A stretch of DNA of 46,543 nucleotides from CAYVUI01 sp964454745 (lineage in GTDB: Bacteria > Planctomycetota > Phycisphaerae > Sedimentisphaerales > Anaerohalosphaeraceae). The notes under the pieces are model-generated. The model made no database searches and was not told where the DNA came from. It saw nothing but the letters and a program-made list of their open reading frames with translations. Shown here piece after piece: positions 23,886-31,487 of the stretch. The number at the start of each line of letters is the position of its first letter. The stretch's first letter is position 1. Made by a program: the position numbers and the translations under genes. The stretch covers positions 1-46,543 of the forward strand of contig CAYVUI010000017.1 of assembly GCA_964454745.1 (NCBI GenBank), written 5' to 3'.

Positions 23886-24384
23886 AGTTGCTTTCCTGGT
23901 TTAACAAATCTTGCCGCTGCTGGGATTCTCTTTCATATTCGATATTGCTGTCCCGTGTCCATGCCCAAACGATGATCCCCCCAAGAAAGAAACCCGGCAG
24001 AATTCCCGAGAGTATGCCGAAGATCGTACCGAAAAAAACGGGCCAGAAACTGAAATTTCTTAACAAGAGCATAAAAGCAAGATGCAATGCCATGGCGCAC
24101 AAGGCGCCTGTCTGCATTCCCAGCGTAATTGCTTTTTTGAGGCCAAAGCCGCCTTCAAGGGCCTTGAGCAGGTAAAATAAGTAGTACATTCCGGCAGCAA
24201 GGCCGAATATTCCGCCAAGGATTAACCCTCCATGATCGCCGAGATAGGGAGGAAAACTTGCAAAATCAATTAAAGATCCTCCATGTAAAAGAACCGAGTA
24301 ACTGCCCATAAAAGAACCCGTGGCTGCTGCGCCCAGCAGGAGCAGTATCGTAATGAGCGGATGTTTTTTCACAAAGTCCAGCAA
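23872..24384 (-). CDS. Small membrane protein, distant member of the same family
   Basis: The 170-residue product has five or so transmembrane helices and resembles only the C-terminal membrane domain of the three following genes (GLAAGMYYLFYLLKAL, MQTGALCAMALHLAFMLLL, then a Gly-rich helix). The start is TTG (MLDFVKK) with GAGGAG five to six bases upstream. It overlaps the next gene by 14 nt and is the first gene of the operon. Function unknown. Confidence 0.7.
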   Translation of the reverse strand: MLDFVKKHPLITILLLLGAAATGSFMGSYSVLLHGGSLIDFASFPPYLGDHGGLILGGIFGLAAGMYYLFYLLKALEGGFGLKKAITLGMQTGALCAMALHLAFMLLLRNFSFWPVFFGTIFGILSGILPGFFLGGIIVWAWTRDSNIEYERESQQRQDLLNQESNYEPE

Positions 24385-24415
24385 ACGATCTCCTCGTTCC
24401 CTTTTGGAGTATCAA

Positions 24416-24429
24416 ACATTTATAAATGT
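24416..24429. promoter_or_regulatory. Palindrome in the leader of the membrane-protein operon
   Basis: ACATTTATAAATGT is a perfect 14-bp palindrome. It would begin about 11 bp downstream of the predicted transcription start, a usual place for a repressor site. The regulator is not known. Confidence 0.4.
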
Positions 24430-24446
24430 CTCCCGTTTATACTGGT

Positions 24447-24475
24447 ATTGTACGTGTTATGGATGTGGAGTGCAA
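24447..24475 (-). promoter_or_regulatory. Promoter of the membrane-protein/radical SAM operon
   Basis: On the minus strand TTGCAC (24475-24470), a 17-bp spacer and TACAAT (24452-24447) form a good sigma-70-type promoter, about 55 bp ahead of the TTG start at 24384. Confidence 0.65.
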
Positions 24476-24514
24476 CAGGTTTTTCGGCAGGGTGTTAAGA
24501 TGGGGAGATGGCAC

Positions 24515-24551
24515 AAAAAAAGCCCGGATGGCGGTAAACAGTCACCCGGGC
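24515..24551 (-). terminator. Rho-independent terminator of the ORP-type operon
   Basis: On the minus strand GCCCGGGTG (24551-24543) pairs with CATCCGGGC (24530-24522), nine pairs with one G-U, and is followed by seven T (24521-24515). It lies 38 bp after the mrpORP-type gene. Confidence 0.9.
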
Positions 24552-24589
24552 GGCGATTCACTAAACGGCTGTACTTGCGTTTCGGTGTG

Positions 24590-25807
24590 TCAGTGGTCGC
24601 AGAGGTTCTGGCCGGTCTCAAGCTTATCGTCCATGTAGCTGAGCACGAGGTTCTCGGGTGTATCCGGCGAAGCGCCCACGACGACCTTGATGTTGTTCTG
24701 CTCAAAGAGCGACTGTGCCCGCTGGCCCATGCCGCCGGCGATGATGACGTTTACCCCCTGTTCGCCGAGCCATTTGGGCAGTACGCCGGGTTCGTGCGGC
24801 GGCGGGGTCTGGCTGGACGTGCTGACGATGACTTTTTCTTCGGGTTTGGCGTCGATGAGTGTAAAAGCTTCGCAGTGACCGAAATGGGCGCAGAGCTTGC
24901 CCTGCGCGGTGGGGATCGCGATCTTAATCATGATATCGTTTCCTTTCGTATCGGCAGTGTCTGCGGTTTTGGCGTGGATCTTTTGTGCCACGGCCTCGAC
25001 CAGGTTCTGCCAGAGGTTTTGGGTTTGCTTGCCGGCGCCGGATTCGTAGATCATCTCGCCCGCATCGGCTCCGCGTGCAATGGCGGGGTCTACCGGAAGG
25101 CTGGCCAAAAGCTCGATGCCCGCGGCCCGGGCCAGTTCCTTCGCCGGGGCGTCTTCATTGGGGAAGATGTCGATGTGTCCATTGCAGTGCGGGCAGAGCA
25201 TCCCGGCCATGTTCTCGACGAGGCCGAGGATGTTCAGGTGCACCTGCCGGCAGAAGGTAATGCAGCGGCGGACGTCTTCGATGGCGACCTGCTGGGGCGT
25301 GGTGACGACCAGTGCATGGGCATTGGCCCCGACAAGCTGGGCGACTGAGAGCGGCTCGTCGCCGGTTCCGGGCGGCGCGTCGATGACGAGATAGTCCAGC
25401 TCGCCCCACAGGGTCTCGGTGAGCAGTTGGTTGATGACCGAGTATTTCATGGGTCCGCGCCAGATCATGGCCTCATCGCGACCGCCGAGGAGAAACGGGA
25501 TCGACATGACGACGAGATTCTCGCCGATGCGAAGCGGCAGAATCTGGTTTTCCATGGCGTGGGTTTTCTGGCCGATCTGCCCGGTCATCCGTGCCAGGCT
25601 CGGGCCGTGCAGGTCGGTATCGAGCAGGCCGACCTTAAAGCCATTGCGTGCCAGTTCCGCGGCGAGATTTGCCGCGACGGTGCTTTTGCCCACTCCGCCC
25701 TTGCCCGAGAGGACGAGGATCTTGTTCTTGATCGCGGCCATGTTGGCCTTGCGTTGTGCCTCGCTGGGCGTCGGGTGCCCGCTGCAGCCGTTTTGCTGTT
25801 CCTGCAT
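24590..25807 (-). CDS. MrpORP-type protein: Mrp/NBP35 P-loop ATPase fused to ORP/NifX domain
   Basis: Residues about 25-270 are an Mrp/NBP35 ATPase: deviant Walker A SGKGGVGKS (Lys41), LLDTDLHGPS, DAPPGTGDEPLS and the C-P-H-C pair (MLCPHCNG) that binds a bridging Fe-S cluster. Residues about 290-405 are a NifX/NafY-like domain (IKIAIPTAQGKLCAHFGHCEAF, GQRAQSLFEQNNIKVVVG). Mrp proteins carry Fe-S clusters to target proteins; the same fusion, MrpORP, is described in Desulfovibrio and linked to Fe-S assembly and the orange-protein complex. The last gene of a five-gene operon. Inside the gene, AAAGGAAA precedes an in-frame ATG at 24931 exactly where the ORP domain begins, so the ORP domain may also be made alone. 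Confidence 0.9.
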   Translation of the reverse strand: MQEQQNGCSGHPTPSEAQRKANMAAIKNKILVLSGKGGVGKSTVAANLAAELARNGFKVGLLDTDLHGPSLARMTGQIGQKTHAMENQILPLRIGENLVVMSIPFLLGGRDEAMIWRGPMKYSVINQLLTETLWGELDYLVIDAPPGTGDEPLSVAQLVGANAHALVVTTPQQVAIEDVRRCITFCRQVHLNILGLVENMAGMLCPHCNGHIDIFPNEDAPAKELARAAGIELLASLPVDPAIARGADAGEMIYESGAGKQTQNLWQNLVEAVAQKIHAKTADTADTKGNDIMIKIAIPTAQGKLCAHFGHCEAFTLIDAKPEEKVIVSTSSQTPPPHEPGVLPKWLGEQGVNVIIAGGMGQRAQSLFEQNNIKVVVGASPDTPENLVLSYMDDKLETGQNLCDH

Positions 25808-25822
25808 CTGGTACTATCCTTT

Positions 25823-27727
25823 CTAATCCATCTGTTTTGCCGCGTTCACCGCCTCGGGTAAATCGCTGTTCGTTTTATTTTTGACATTATCGAGTGCTTC
25901 CGGGAAGAGTTCCATAATTTTCTGCCATATCTCCCGGATTTTCCGGCTGGTTGCAGAATCCGGGGCGTACTCGAGCAGCGTCTGCTTGTTTTCCTGCGCC
26001 CGGTGGAAGTCATTGTCGTAATCGAGGCAGCCCAGCAGGGCAGTATCGGTATCGCGGAGGTACTGCTCAATCTGTTCGTTCACCTGCGGATTGATATCGG
26101 CCTTGTTGATGATAACGCCCGCGGTGATGCGAAAGTGCCGGCACAGGTCGAGGATGCGCTTCAGGTCGTGCAGGCCCGATACAGTTGGCTCCGTGACAAC
26201 GACGGCCCCAGCCGATGCTGTGATCGACGCGATTACCGGGCAGCCGGTACCGGGCGAGCCGTCGAGAATGGCGGGCACGGGGGACGGCTCATCACTGATC
26301 GAGAGGTTTTTCCGCACGATTGAGACCAGCTTGCCGGAGTTTTCGCGGCCCGGTTCAAGTTCGGCATGGCTCATGGGGCCAAACCGGGTATCGCTCAATA
26401 TCCAGCGGCCGTCCAGCGTGGGTTCCGTAGTTACCGCGTTGTACGGGCAGACGACCATGCACGCCCCGCAGCCTTCGCAGGCGGCATGGTTTACCTGGAA
26501 GTTTTTACCATCGTTGTGGATCGCGTGAAAGGTGCATGCATCGAGACATCGGCCGCAGGCTTTGCACAGGTCCGGATCGATGGTCATCACGCGACCGCCG
26601 AAAAACAGGCCGGACTTTTGTGTTTGCGGGGAAAGGATCAGGTGCAGGTCCGCGGCGTCAACGTCACAGTCCGCAATCAGCGAATCGCAAAGCTGGGCAA
26701 AGCAGGCACTGAGCGACGTCTTGCCGGTACCGCCCTTGCCGCTGACGATGGTGATCTCTTTGGGCTTGTTTGCTCCCGCCGTCGGGGGCCCGGCTAAAGC
26801 CTGCTGATCCTGTTTGGGCAGGTAGTTTTCCGGCACGACAAAGCCTTCATCCTCGTCGAGGGTTTCCAAAGTGATTTTGGGCGGCGGTGTTTTCATAAGT
26901 CTGTCGGCCAGTTCCTCAAAGAGGTCACGCACTTCCGGGATCGTTTCGATGGCAAGCTCACCTTTTGAATACGCCTGCGCGATGCGGATGTCATCGGGAA
27001 TAAATCCGATGATTTCTGCGTCATTTTCCTTGCAGTAGCTTGTGACCGGATGGATGTCCGCAATGCCGACGCGGTTGATAATGACCTCGGGCGTGATGCC
27101 CATCGAATGGCACAGCCGGACCGATAGCGAAAGATCATGCATGCCGAACGGCGACGGATCGCCGACGAGAATCACGCGGTCCGCATCCTGGATGGTATTG
27201 ACCACCGCGCAGCTTGTTCCCGGCGGGGAATCCAGCAGCCAGAGGCCGTCATTCATACGCTTTTTGAGCTTCTCGATCAGCCGGACGGTCATTCCCGCAG
27301 CGCCGGTTTCGAGTGTTGCCCAGTGCAGATCGATATCATTCGTCCGTGTTTGATGCAGACGACCAATCAGGCGTGGTTTTGTCTCGATCGCGCCGGTCGG
27401 GCAAACATGAATGCACGCCCCGCAAGCCCGGCAAAGCTCCGGGAAAACCATCGCCTGTTTGGAGGTCACCACGACGGCGTTGAAGTAGCAAACCTCGGCA
27501 CATTTTCTGCATGCGGTGCATTTGTCCGGGTTTACCCGGTCGACGCTTTCGATCTTTTCTTCTACGGTTTGCGAATTTTCCGGTTGAATAAGCAGGTGCA
27601 TATTCGGGGCTTCGACATCGCAGTCGATTACGCTGACTTTTTGTCTTCCGGCGAGCGTTGCGGCAAGGGAGGCGGTGATCAGCGTTTTGCCCGATCCACC
27701 CTTACCGCTTGTTATCGCGATCTTCAT
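25823..27727 (-). CDS. Two MinD/ferredoxin-type ATPases fused in one chain
   Basis: The 634-residue product (start MKIAITSGKGG, ATG at 27727 after GGTGGA) consists of two similar halves. Each has a deviant Walker A (SGKGGSGKT near residue 8; SGKGGTGKT near 330), a DCDVEAPN/DCDVDAAD switch and an inserted two-cluster ferredoxin (CTACRKCAEVC with CRACGACIHVC; CKACGRCLDAC with CEGCGACMVVC). In Desulfovibrio and many anaerobes these are two separate, adjacent MinD-like genes in the orange-protein locus. They are thought to handle metal clusters or act in cell-division positioning. The stop is 15 bp before the mrpORP-type gene; the start overlaps the DUF5320 gene by 26 nt. A longer frame from 27748 lacks a better start. 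Confidence 0.9.
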   Translation of the reverse strand: MKIAITSGKGGSGKTLITASLAATLAGRQKVSVIDCDVEAPNMHLLIQPENSQTVEEKIESVDRVNPDKCTACRKCAEVCYFNAVVVTSKQAMVFPELCRACGACIHVCPTGAIETKPRLIGRLHQTRTNDIDLHWATLETGAAGMTVRLIEKLKKRMNDGLWLLDSPPGTSCAVVNTIQDADRVILVGDPSPFGMHDLSLSVRLCHSMGITPEVIINRVGIADIHPVTSYCKENDAEIIGFIPDDIRIAQAYSKGELAIETIPEVRDLFEELADRLMKTPPPKITLETLDEDEGFVVPENYLPKQDQQALAGPPTAGANKPKEITIVSGKGGTGKTSLSACFAQLCDSLIADCDVDAADLHLILSPQTQKSGLFFGGRVMTIDPDLCKACGRCLDACTFHAIHNDGKNFQVNHAACEGCGACMVVCPYNAVTTEPTLDGRWILSDTRFGPMSHAELEPGRENSGKLVSIVRKNLSISDEPSPVPAILDGSPGTGCPVIASITASAGAVVVTEPTVSGLHDLKRILDLCRHFRITAGVIINKADINPQVNEQIEQYLRDTDTALLGCLDYDNDFHRAQENKQTLLEYAPDSATSRKIREIWQKIMELFPEALDNVKNKTNSDLPEAVNAAKQMD

Positions 27728-28025
27728 ATCGGTCCACCAAAGATTCAATTTTATCGGTCAGGTTTGCAACCTGCATTTCAAGCTGTTCAATACGCGATGC
27801 TTCCTGCGGGCTGATCGGTTCATCGGCCTGGTACACCGGACCTGCGTAAGCGGGCCCGAAACCGCGACGAAAGCCACGCCCCATTCCGCGTCCAAATCCT
27901 CTGCCCATCCCGCGACCCAGTCCACGGCCTGCGCCGTATCCTGCTGCGTTGGGGTTGCAATTCCCTAATCCACGTCCTGTCATTGGGCCCTGTCCAAGGG
28001 GGCCGGTTCCATCAAAACCTGGCAT
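27702..28025 (-). CDS. DUF5320 protein, Gly/Arg/Met-rich
   Basis: The 107-residue product opens with MPGFDGTGPLGQGPMTGRG, the hallmark of DUF5320, continues with a GRGMGRGFGRGMGRGF-like low-complexity stretch and ends in a short coiled coil (ASRIEQLEMQVANLTDKIES). DUF5320 proteins regularly accompany NifX/ORP and MinD-like genes in anaerobes; their function is not established. AAAGGAACGATC precedes the ATG at 28025, better supported than a TTG five codons upstream. Confidence 0.88.
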   Translation of the reverse strand: MPGFDGTGPLGQGPMTGRGLGNCNPNAAGYGAGRGLGRGMGRGFGRGMGRGFRRGFGPAYAGPVYQADEPISPQEASRIEQLEMQVANLTDKIESLVDRYEDRDNKR

Positions 28026-28061
28026 GATCGTTCCTTTCAATTTAAATGGTTTACGTTTGTT

Positions 28062-28427
28062 TTATACCCAGTGTGCCTCGGCGTTGGCTCCGTCGAGGCC
28101 TTTGAGCTGACCTTTCTGATGCGCCTGGATCGCGGATTCGCCGGTCATATCGCTCTGAGCCTGGTACATTTCGATACCGGCTGCCTGTAAAGCGGCTGCG
28201 GCCTTCGGGCCGAAGTTGCATCCGATCACGGCGTTAGCTCCCGCGTCGATAACCTGCTGGGCGGCCTGGATGCCGGCCCCGCTGGCGGCGTTTAAATTCT
28301 GTTCGTTGGGGATAAAAGTCCAGCTTTTGTCTTTATTGCTGAAGATGCCGAAGCACCCCGCCCGGCCGAAGCGGCTGTCAATGGGCGACTGTTCATTGTT
28401 TTGCTGTAGGCAAACTGCGGTAATCAT
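28062..28427 (-). CDS. NifX/ORP-like dinitrogenase-cofactor-family protein
   Basis: The 121-residue product (ATG at 28427 preceded by AGGAG) is a single NifX/NafY-type domain: MITAVCLQQNNEQSPIDSRFG, GRAGCFGIF, then GAGIQAAQQVIDAGANAVIG and GPKAAAALQAAGIEMYQA. The family includes the orange protein ORP, which binds a Mo-Cu-S cluster, and NifX/NafY, which bind FeMo-cofactor precursors; which metal is bound here is unknown. A longer frame reaching 28691 overlaps the DUF134 gene on the same strand and is rejected. It is the second gene of the operon. Confidence 0.88.
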   Translation of the reverse strand: MITAVCLQQNNEQSPIDSRFGRAGCFGIFSNKDKSWTFIPNEQNLNAASGAGIQAAQQVIDAGANAVIGCNFGPKAAAALQAAGIEMYQAQSDMTGESAIQAHQKGQLKGLDGANAEAHWV

Positions 28428-28464
28428 AGTATTCTCCTGTTCAATATCCATTAAATCAGTATTG

Positions 28465-28869
28465 TTAATATGAGCCCTGTCTCCTGTTTCTGCCCCGTCC
28501 TCTTCCGTGCCTGCCCCGGCCCCGGCCAAAGCCTGCGCTGCCGTTTTCCACCTGTACGGCTTGTTTTTCGATAGCATCCAGTTGCTCGACCGGGCCGCCC
28601 TCAATCCGCAGGGCCTGGCCATTGACGAGGGTATCGGCGATTTTTTTTCGAGCACGGGCATATACACGCGTAACGGTTGGCCGCGAGACATTCATTTTTT
28701 CGGCGGCCTGTTCCTGGCTTAGGCCCTCGTGGTCCAAAAGCCGGATTACCTCGAATTCGTCGAGATGGAGAGTTACCCACTCCAGATACCGCGCCGGCAC
28801 GCCAGCGGGCTTATACACCACCGCTGCGGGCTCTCGTCCAATCATTCTTTCTTTAAAGGGTCTTGGCAT
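28465..28869 (-). CDS. DUF134-family helix-turn-helix regulator
   Basis: The 134-residue product has the DUF134 N-terminus (MPRPFKERMIGREP) and a sigma-region-4-like helix-turn-helix at about residues 35-80 (LDEFEVIRLLDHEGLSQEQA, then VSRPTVTRVYARARKKIAD). The C-terminal 20 residues are Gly/Arg-rich (FGRGRGRHGRGRGRNRR), like the DUF5320 protein. DUF134 genes nearly always sit beside NifX/ORP genes and are presumed to regulate them. It is the first gene of the operon; a perfect palindrome overlaps its promoter, so it probably controls itself and the whole operon. No strong ribosome binding site precedes the ATG. Confidence 0.9.
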   Translation of the reverse strand: MPRPFKERMIGREPAAVVYKPAGVPARYLEWVTLHLDEFEVIRLLDHEGLSQEQAAEKMNVSRPTVTRVYARARKKIADTLVNGQALRIEGGPVEQLDAIEKQAVQVENGSAGFGRGRGRHGRGRGRNRRQGSY

Positions 28870-28888
28870 TATACTCTATCTACCTTCT

Positions 28889-28910
28889 ATTATGAACATA
28901 TGTTCATAAT
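28889..28910. promoter_or_regulatory. Perfect 22-bp palindromic operator
   Basis: ATTATGAACAT is followed directly by its reverse complement ATGTTCATAAT. The site covers the end of the -10 element and the predicted transcription start of the DUF134 operon, the position of a classic repressor operator. The most likely ligand is the DUF134 protein itself (inference). Confidence 0.75.
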
Positions 28911-28936
28911 ATATCGTCAAAAAAGTCTTATTTCAA
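28908..28936 (-). promoter_or_regulatory. Promoter of the DUF134/ORP operon
   Basis: On the minus strand TTGAAA (28936-28931), a 17-bp spacer and TATATT (28913-28908) form a good sigma-70-type promoter, 39 bp before the DUF134 ATG and overlapping the palindrome. Confidence 0.75.
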
Positions 28937-29002
28937 GAGGATTTTTGAAAAAAATCTCGATTGGCAGCTCAATCCCGGATTTTGGATGAAAAAAACACAT
29001 TC

Positions 29003-29031
29003 TTGCCAAAAATTGATCCGGATGGTACAGT
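29003..29031 (+). promoter_or_regulatory. Promoter of the DUF3604 gene
   Basis: TTGCCA (29003-29008), a 17-bp spacer and TACAGT (29026-29031) lie 51 bp before the start codon. Confidence 0.5.
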
Positions 29032-29082
29032 ATTTTCTTGAAATGAAAAAACGAATCGCAAGCAAGCAGGAAAGGAAAATCG

Positions 29083-31029
29083 ATGATCCAGGGCAGCAGA
29101 ATTTATACATTTGTTATCGTGTTATTAGTCAGTCTGATTTCATGCGTTTTTGCCTGGCAGCCTTTTGAACCGCCGGCGGATTCTACCCTGCATATCAAAT
29201 CCGGCTCGGCTTTTGCCTCGATGAATGTCGAGAGCCAGTGGGTTTTGCAGTGGATTCCCGAGGAGGATATTATCCCCGGTACGGTGATCGAGCTTCGCAG
29301 CCTTGGGCTTCGCACGTTTTTCATGTGGACGTATACAAAGATCGAGATCGACAAGGCGGATATCATCATGCGCCGGCCGATCGAGATGACCGGACATTAC
29401 CTGTTCAGCCATGCAAGAGAGGGATACGTAATTGCCCGGGCGAAGATTCACAATGGTCTCAAACGCGGCGAGCCGCTGACGATTCAAATCGCGGTCATCC
29501 CTCCGTATCACAGTGACGTGGATGAGGCGATTACGATCTGGTCGGATGATGATCCCAATGATGACAAGGAGGAGTACAAGGCTCGCAGCCGGGCGACTGC
29601 GGTTCTGCATGTCGGCCCCGGGCCGGTCGAGCGGCTGGTGGTCAATTCCCACCCGATGCCGGGTGTAAACGGCAAAGTGCGCACGGTTATCGCCCCGGAG
29701 GACCGTTACGGCAACCTGGCCTCCTTTTCAAGGCCGGTCACAGCGACGCTCACCTGGAACAATCAGACTTGGACGCTGGAGATACAGAAGTCGAAGATTC
29801 TCCACCTGGATGCCCCGGTCAGTGAGATTTCGCGTTTGCAAGTCTCTGTACCGCTCGATGAGATGCATATTAACGATAATATCACCAACGTCCGCATCGA
29901 TGGCGGCAAGGTAATTGTTACAGGCTCGCCGGTGTGGACAAAGTCTCCCCACGGTATGACGGCCGGTTTCGGTGAGTTTCACTGGCATACGGAAGTCTCG
30001 GGCGACGGCGGCGGCAAGATGGAAAACGGCTACAAGGTAGCAAGAGACCATCTCAATATGAACTACCTGGCACCAGGGGACCATACGCCCGTGGGTCCGC
30101 GGTGGGAGCACCTGGTCAAGGTCACCGAACAGTTTAACGATCCCGGTGAGTTCGCGACTTTTTTCGGCTGGGAGAACTCGACTAAGCAGGGACATGACAA
30201 TTATTACTTTACCGATCCGATGCACCGTGTTCATCCGCATCAGGAATACAAGCTCTGGGGGTTCAAGCCCTTTGAGATCCAGGACCAGTTGGAAGAGCTG
30301 TATAACCAGCTTCCGGATAACAATAAGTTTATCGCGATTCCGCACCATACCAATGCCGTGGCGGAAACCCGCAAACCCGACGGTACGCCGTACTGGTATC
30401 CATACCCGTTCTATAAGCCGGACAGTTTTCATCGCCTTTTTGAGATTTTCCAGATTCGCGGCAATATGGAACGCAATGAATATACCGATGCCTGGCGCGG
30501 CTGGTACGCCTGGGGGGCTTCAGCGCAGGATGCCCTCAGGGCCGGGTACAAGGTTGGTTTTGTCGGCTGTACGGACAATCATAACTCCAAGCCCGGTTTT
30601 GCTTACGGTGCCAAAGAGTCCTACGGTCGTGTACCTACTTATTCGCGGATCATGACCGGCCTGTGGACGCCGTCGGTTACGAGGGAAGATGTTTTCCTCT
30701 CGCTGCATAACCGGGCAAGCTGGGCGGTTTGGGATACCCGGGCGATTGTGTACTTTGCCGTGAACAATGCGATCCAGGGCAGTGAAATTTCTGTCCGCCA
30801 GGGGCAGAACCTGACCGCCCGTATCAAGGTCAGTGCGGAATGTCCGTTTCAGTCGCTGGAGATTGTTTCTGACGCCAAGGTCGCCTGGTCCACCAGCACG
30901 GCCGGGCGAGACTGTGATATCCAGGCCAATCTCGGCAAAGCGGACAGCGATGGGTATTACTATCTTCGCGGCCTTTTGCGAAATGGCGGCATTCTCTACG
31001 CCAGCCCGGTATTTGTCACGGCCGATTAA
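29083..31029 (+). CDS. Exported DUF3604 protein (PHP-like metallohydrolase fold)
   Basis: The 648-residue product has a signal peptide (SLISCVFA/WQ), a beta-rich N-terminal half and a C-terminal half with DUF3604 signatures: GEFHWHTEVSGDGGG (about residues 296-310), a GDH motif in LAPGDHTPVG, IPHHTN and GCTDNHNSKPG (about 495-505). The conserved His and Asp residues resemble the metal site of PHP phosphoesterases, so a metal-dependent hydrolase acting outside the cytoplasm is likely, but no DUF3604 substrate is settled. In marine planctomycetes such genes often sit near sulfatases; none is present here. AGGAAAGGAAAATCG precedes the ATG. It is monocistronic and divergent from the ORP operon. 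Confidence 0.85.
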   Translation: MIQGSRIYTFVIVLLVSLISCVFAWQPFEPPADSTLHIKSGSAFASMNVESQWVLQWIPEEDIIPGTVIELRSLGLRTFFMWTYTKIEIDKADIIMRRPIEMTGHYLFSHAREGYVIARAKIHNGLKRGEPLTIQIAVIPPYHSDVDEAITIWSDDDPNDDKEEYKARSRATAVLHVGPGPVERLVVNSHPMPGVNGKVRTVIAPEDRYGNLASFSRPVTATLTWNNQTWTLEIQKSKILHLDAPVSEISRLQVSVPLDEMHINDNITNVRIDGGKVIVTGSPVWTKSPHGMTAGFGEFHWHTEVSGDGGGKMENGYKVARDHLNMNYLAPGDHTPVGPRWEHLVKVTEQFNDPGEFATFFGWENSTKQGHDNYYFTDPMHRVHPHQEYKLWGFKPFEIQDQLEELYNQLPDNNKFIAIPHHTNAVAETRKPDGTPYWYPYPFYKPDSFHRLFEIFQIRGNMERNEYTDAWRGWYAWGASAQDALRAGYKVGFVGCTDNHNSKPGFAYGAKESYGRVPTYSRIMTGLWTPSVTREDVFLSLHNRASWAVWDTRAIVYFAVNNAIQGSEISVRQGQNLTARIKVSAECPFQSLEIVSDAKVAWSTSTAGRDCDIQANLGKADSDGYYYLRGLLRNGGILYASPVFVTAD

Positions 31030-31092
31030 CCTTCGACGAGTTTGAGTAACCATAGTGCACAAACAGGACTTCTTCATTGAGAGGAAGCGCTC

Positions 31093-31190
31093 AGGGAAAT
31101 TCCCTATATTGAGAATTCTCCGGGGAAAATATGAAAATTCCTCTTTTTTCCCCGTCAAAGGCATCGTATCTTACAATAGAATGTACATTC
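31093..31190. repeat. Cluster of short palindromes between DUF3604 and SAP genes
   Basis: AGGGAAATTCCCT (31093-31105), GAGAATTCTC (31111-31120), CGGGGAAAA at 31121-31129 with TTTTCCCCG at 31146-31154, and GAATGTACATTC (31179-31190) are perfect inverted repeats within 100 bp. A TACAAT (31172-31177) directly precedes the last. They may be operators for the SAP-domain gene or a termination region; no T-run follows any of them. Confidence 0.4.
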
Positions 31191-31292
31191 ATTCTCGCCG
31201 ACGAGTTTCTTTCCGTTTGGATGAGGGTTTATAATTGAAATGGAATCCAAAAACCTTAGCCATGGCAGTAATGTCAGGGAGAAATTACCTTT

Positions 31293-31487
31293 ATGAAGAT
31301 GACGGAATTACGAAAAAAAGCCAAAGAACTCGGTATAAAACCGGGCAAGTTGAAAAAAGCCGACCTGGTTCATGCGATTCAGGCCGCGGAGGGCAACCCG
31401 CAGTGTTTTACCACGGCTGTGGACTACTGCGACCAGTCTGATTGCGCATACAGAGAGGATTGCTTCAAAGCGGAAGCCAACAGCTAA
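31293..31487 (+). CDS. Small SAP-domain protein with cysteine-rich tail
   Basis: The 64-residue product has an N-terminal SAP/Rho-N-like helix-extended-helix (MTELRKKAKELGIKPGKLKK, ADLVHAIQAAEGN), a nucleic-acid-binding module, followed by a tail with four cysteines (QCFTTAVDYCDQSDCAYREDC) that could bind a metal. Similar mini-proteins are common in Deltaproteobacteria and planctomycetes; none has a known role to my knowledge. GGGAG lies 12 nt upstream of the ATG. The neighbouring longer frame at 31235 is in another register and has no support. Confidence 0.75.
   Translation: MKMTELRKKAKELGIKPGKLKKADLVHAIQAAEGNPQCFTTAVDYCDQSDCAYREDCFKAEANS

Noticed and set aside
28427..28691. N-terminal extension of the NifX/ORP-like protein to 28691
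   Set aside because: It overlaps the DUF134 gene on the same strand in another frame, while AGGAG precedes the ATG at 28427.
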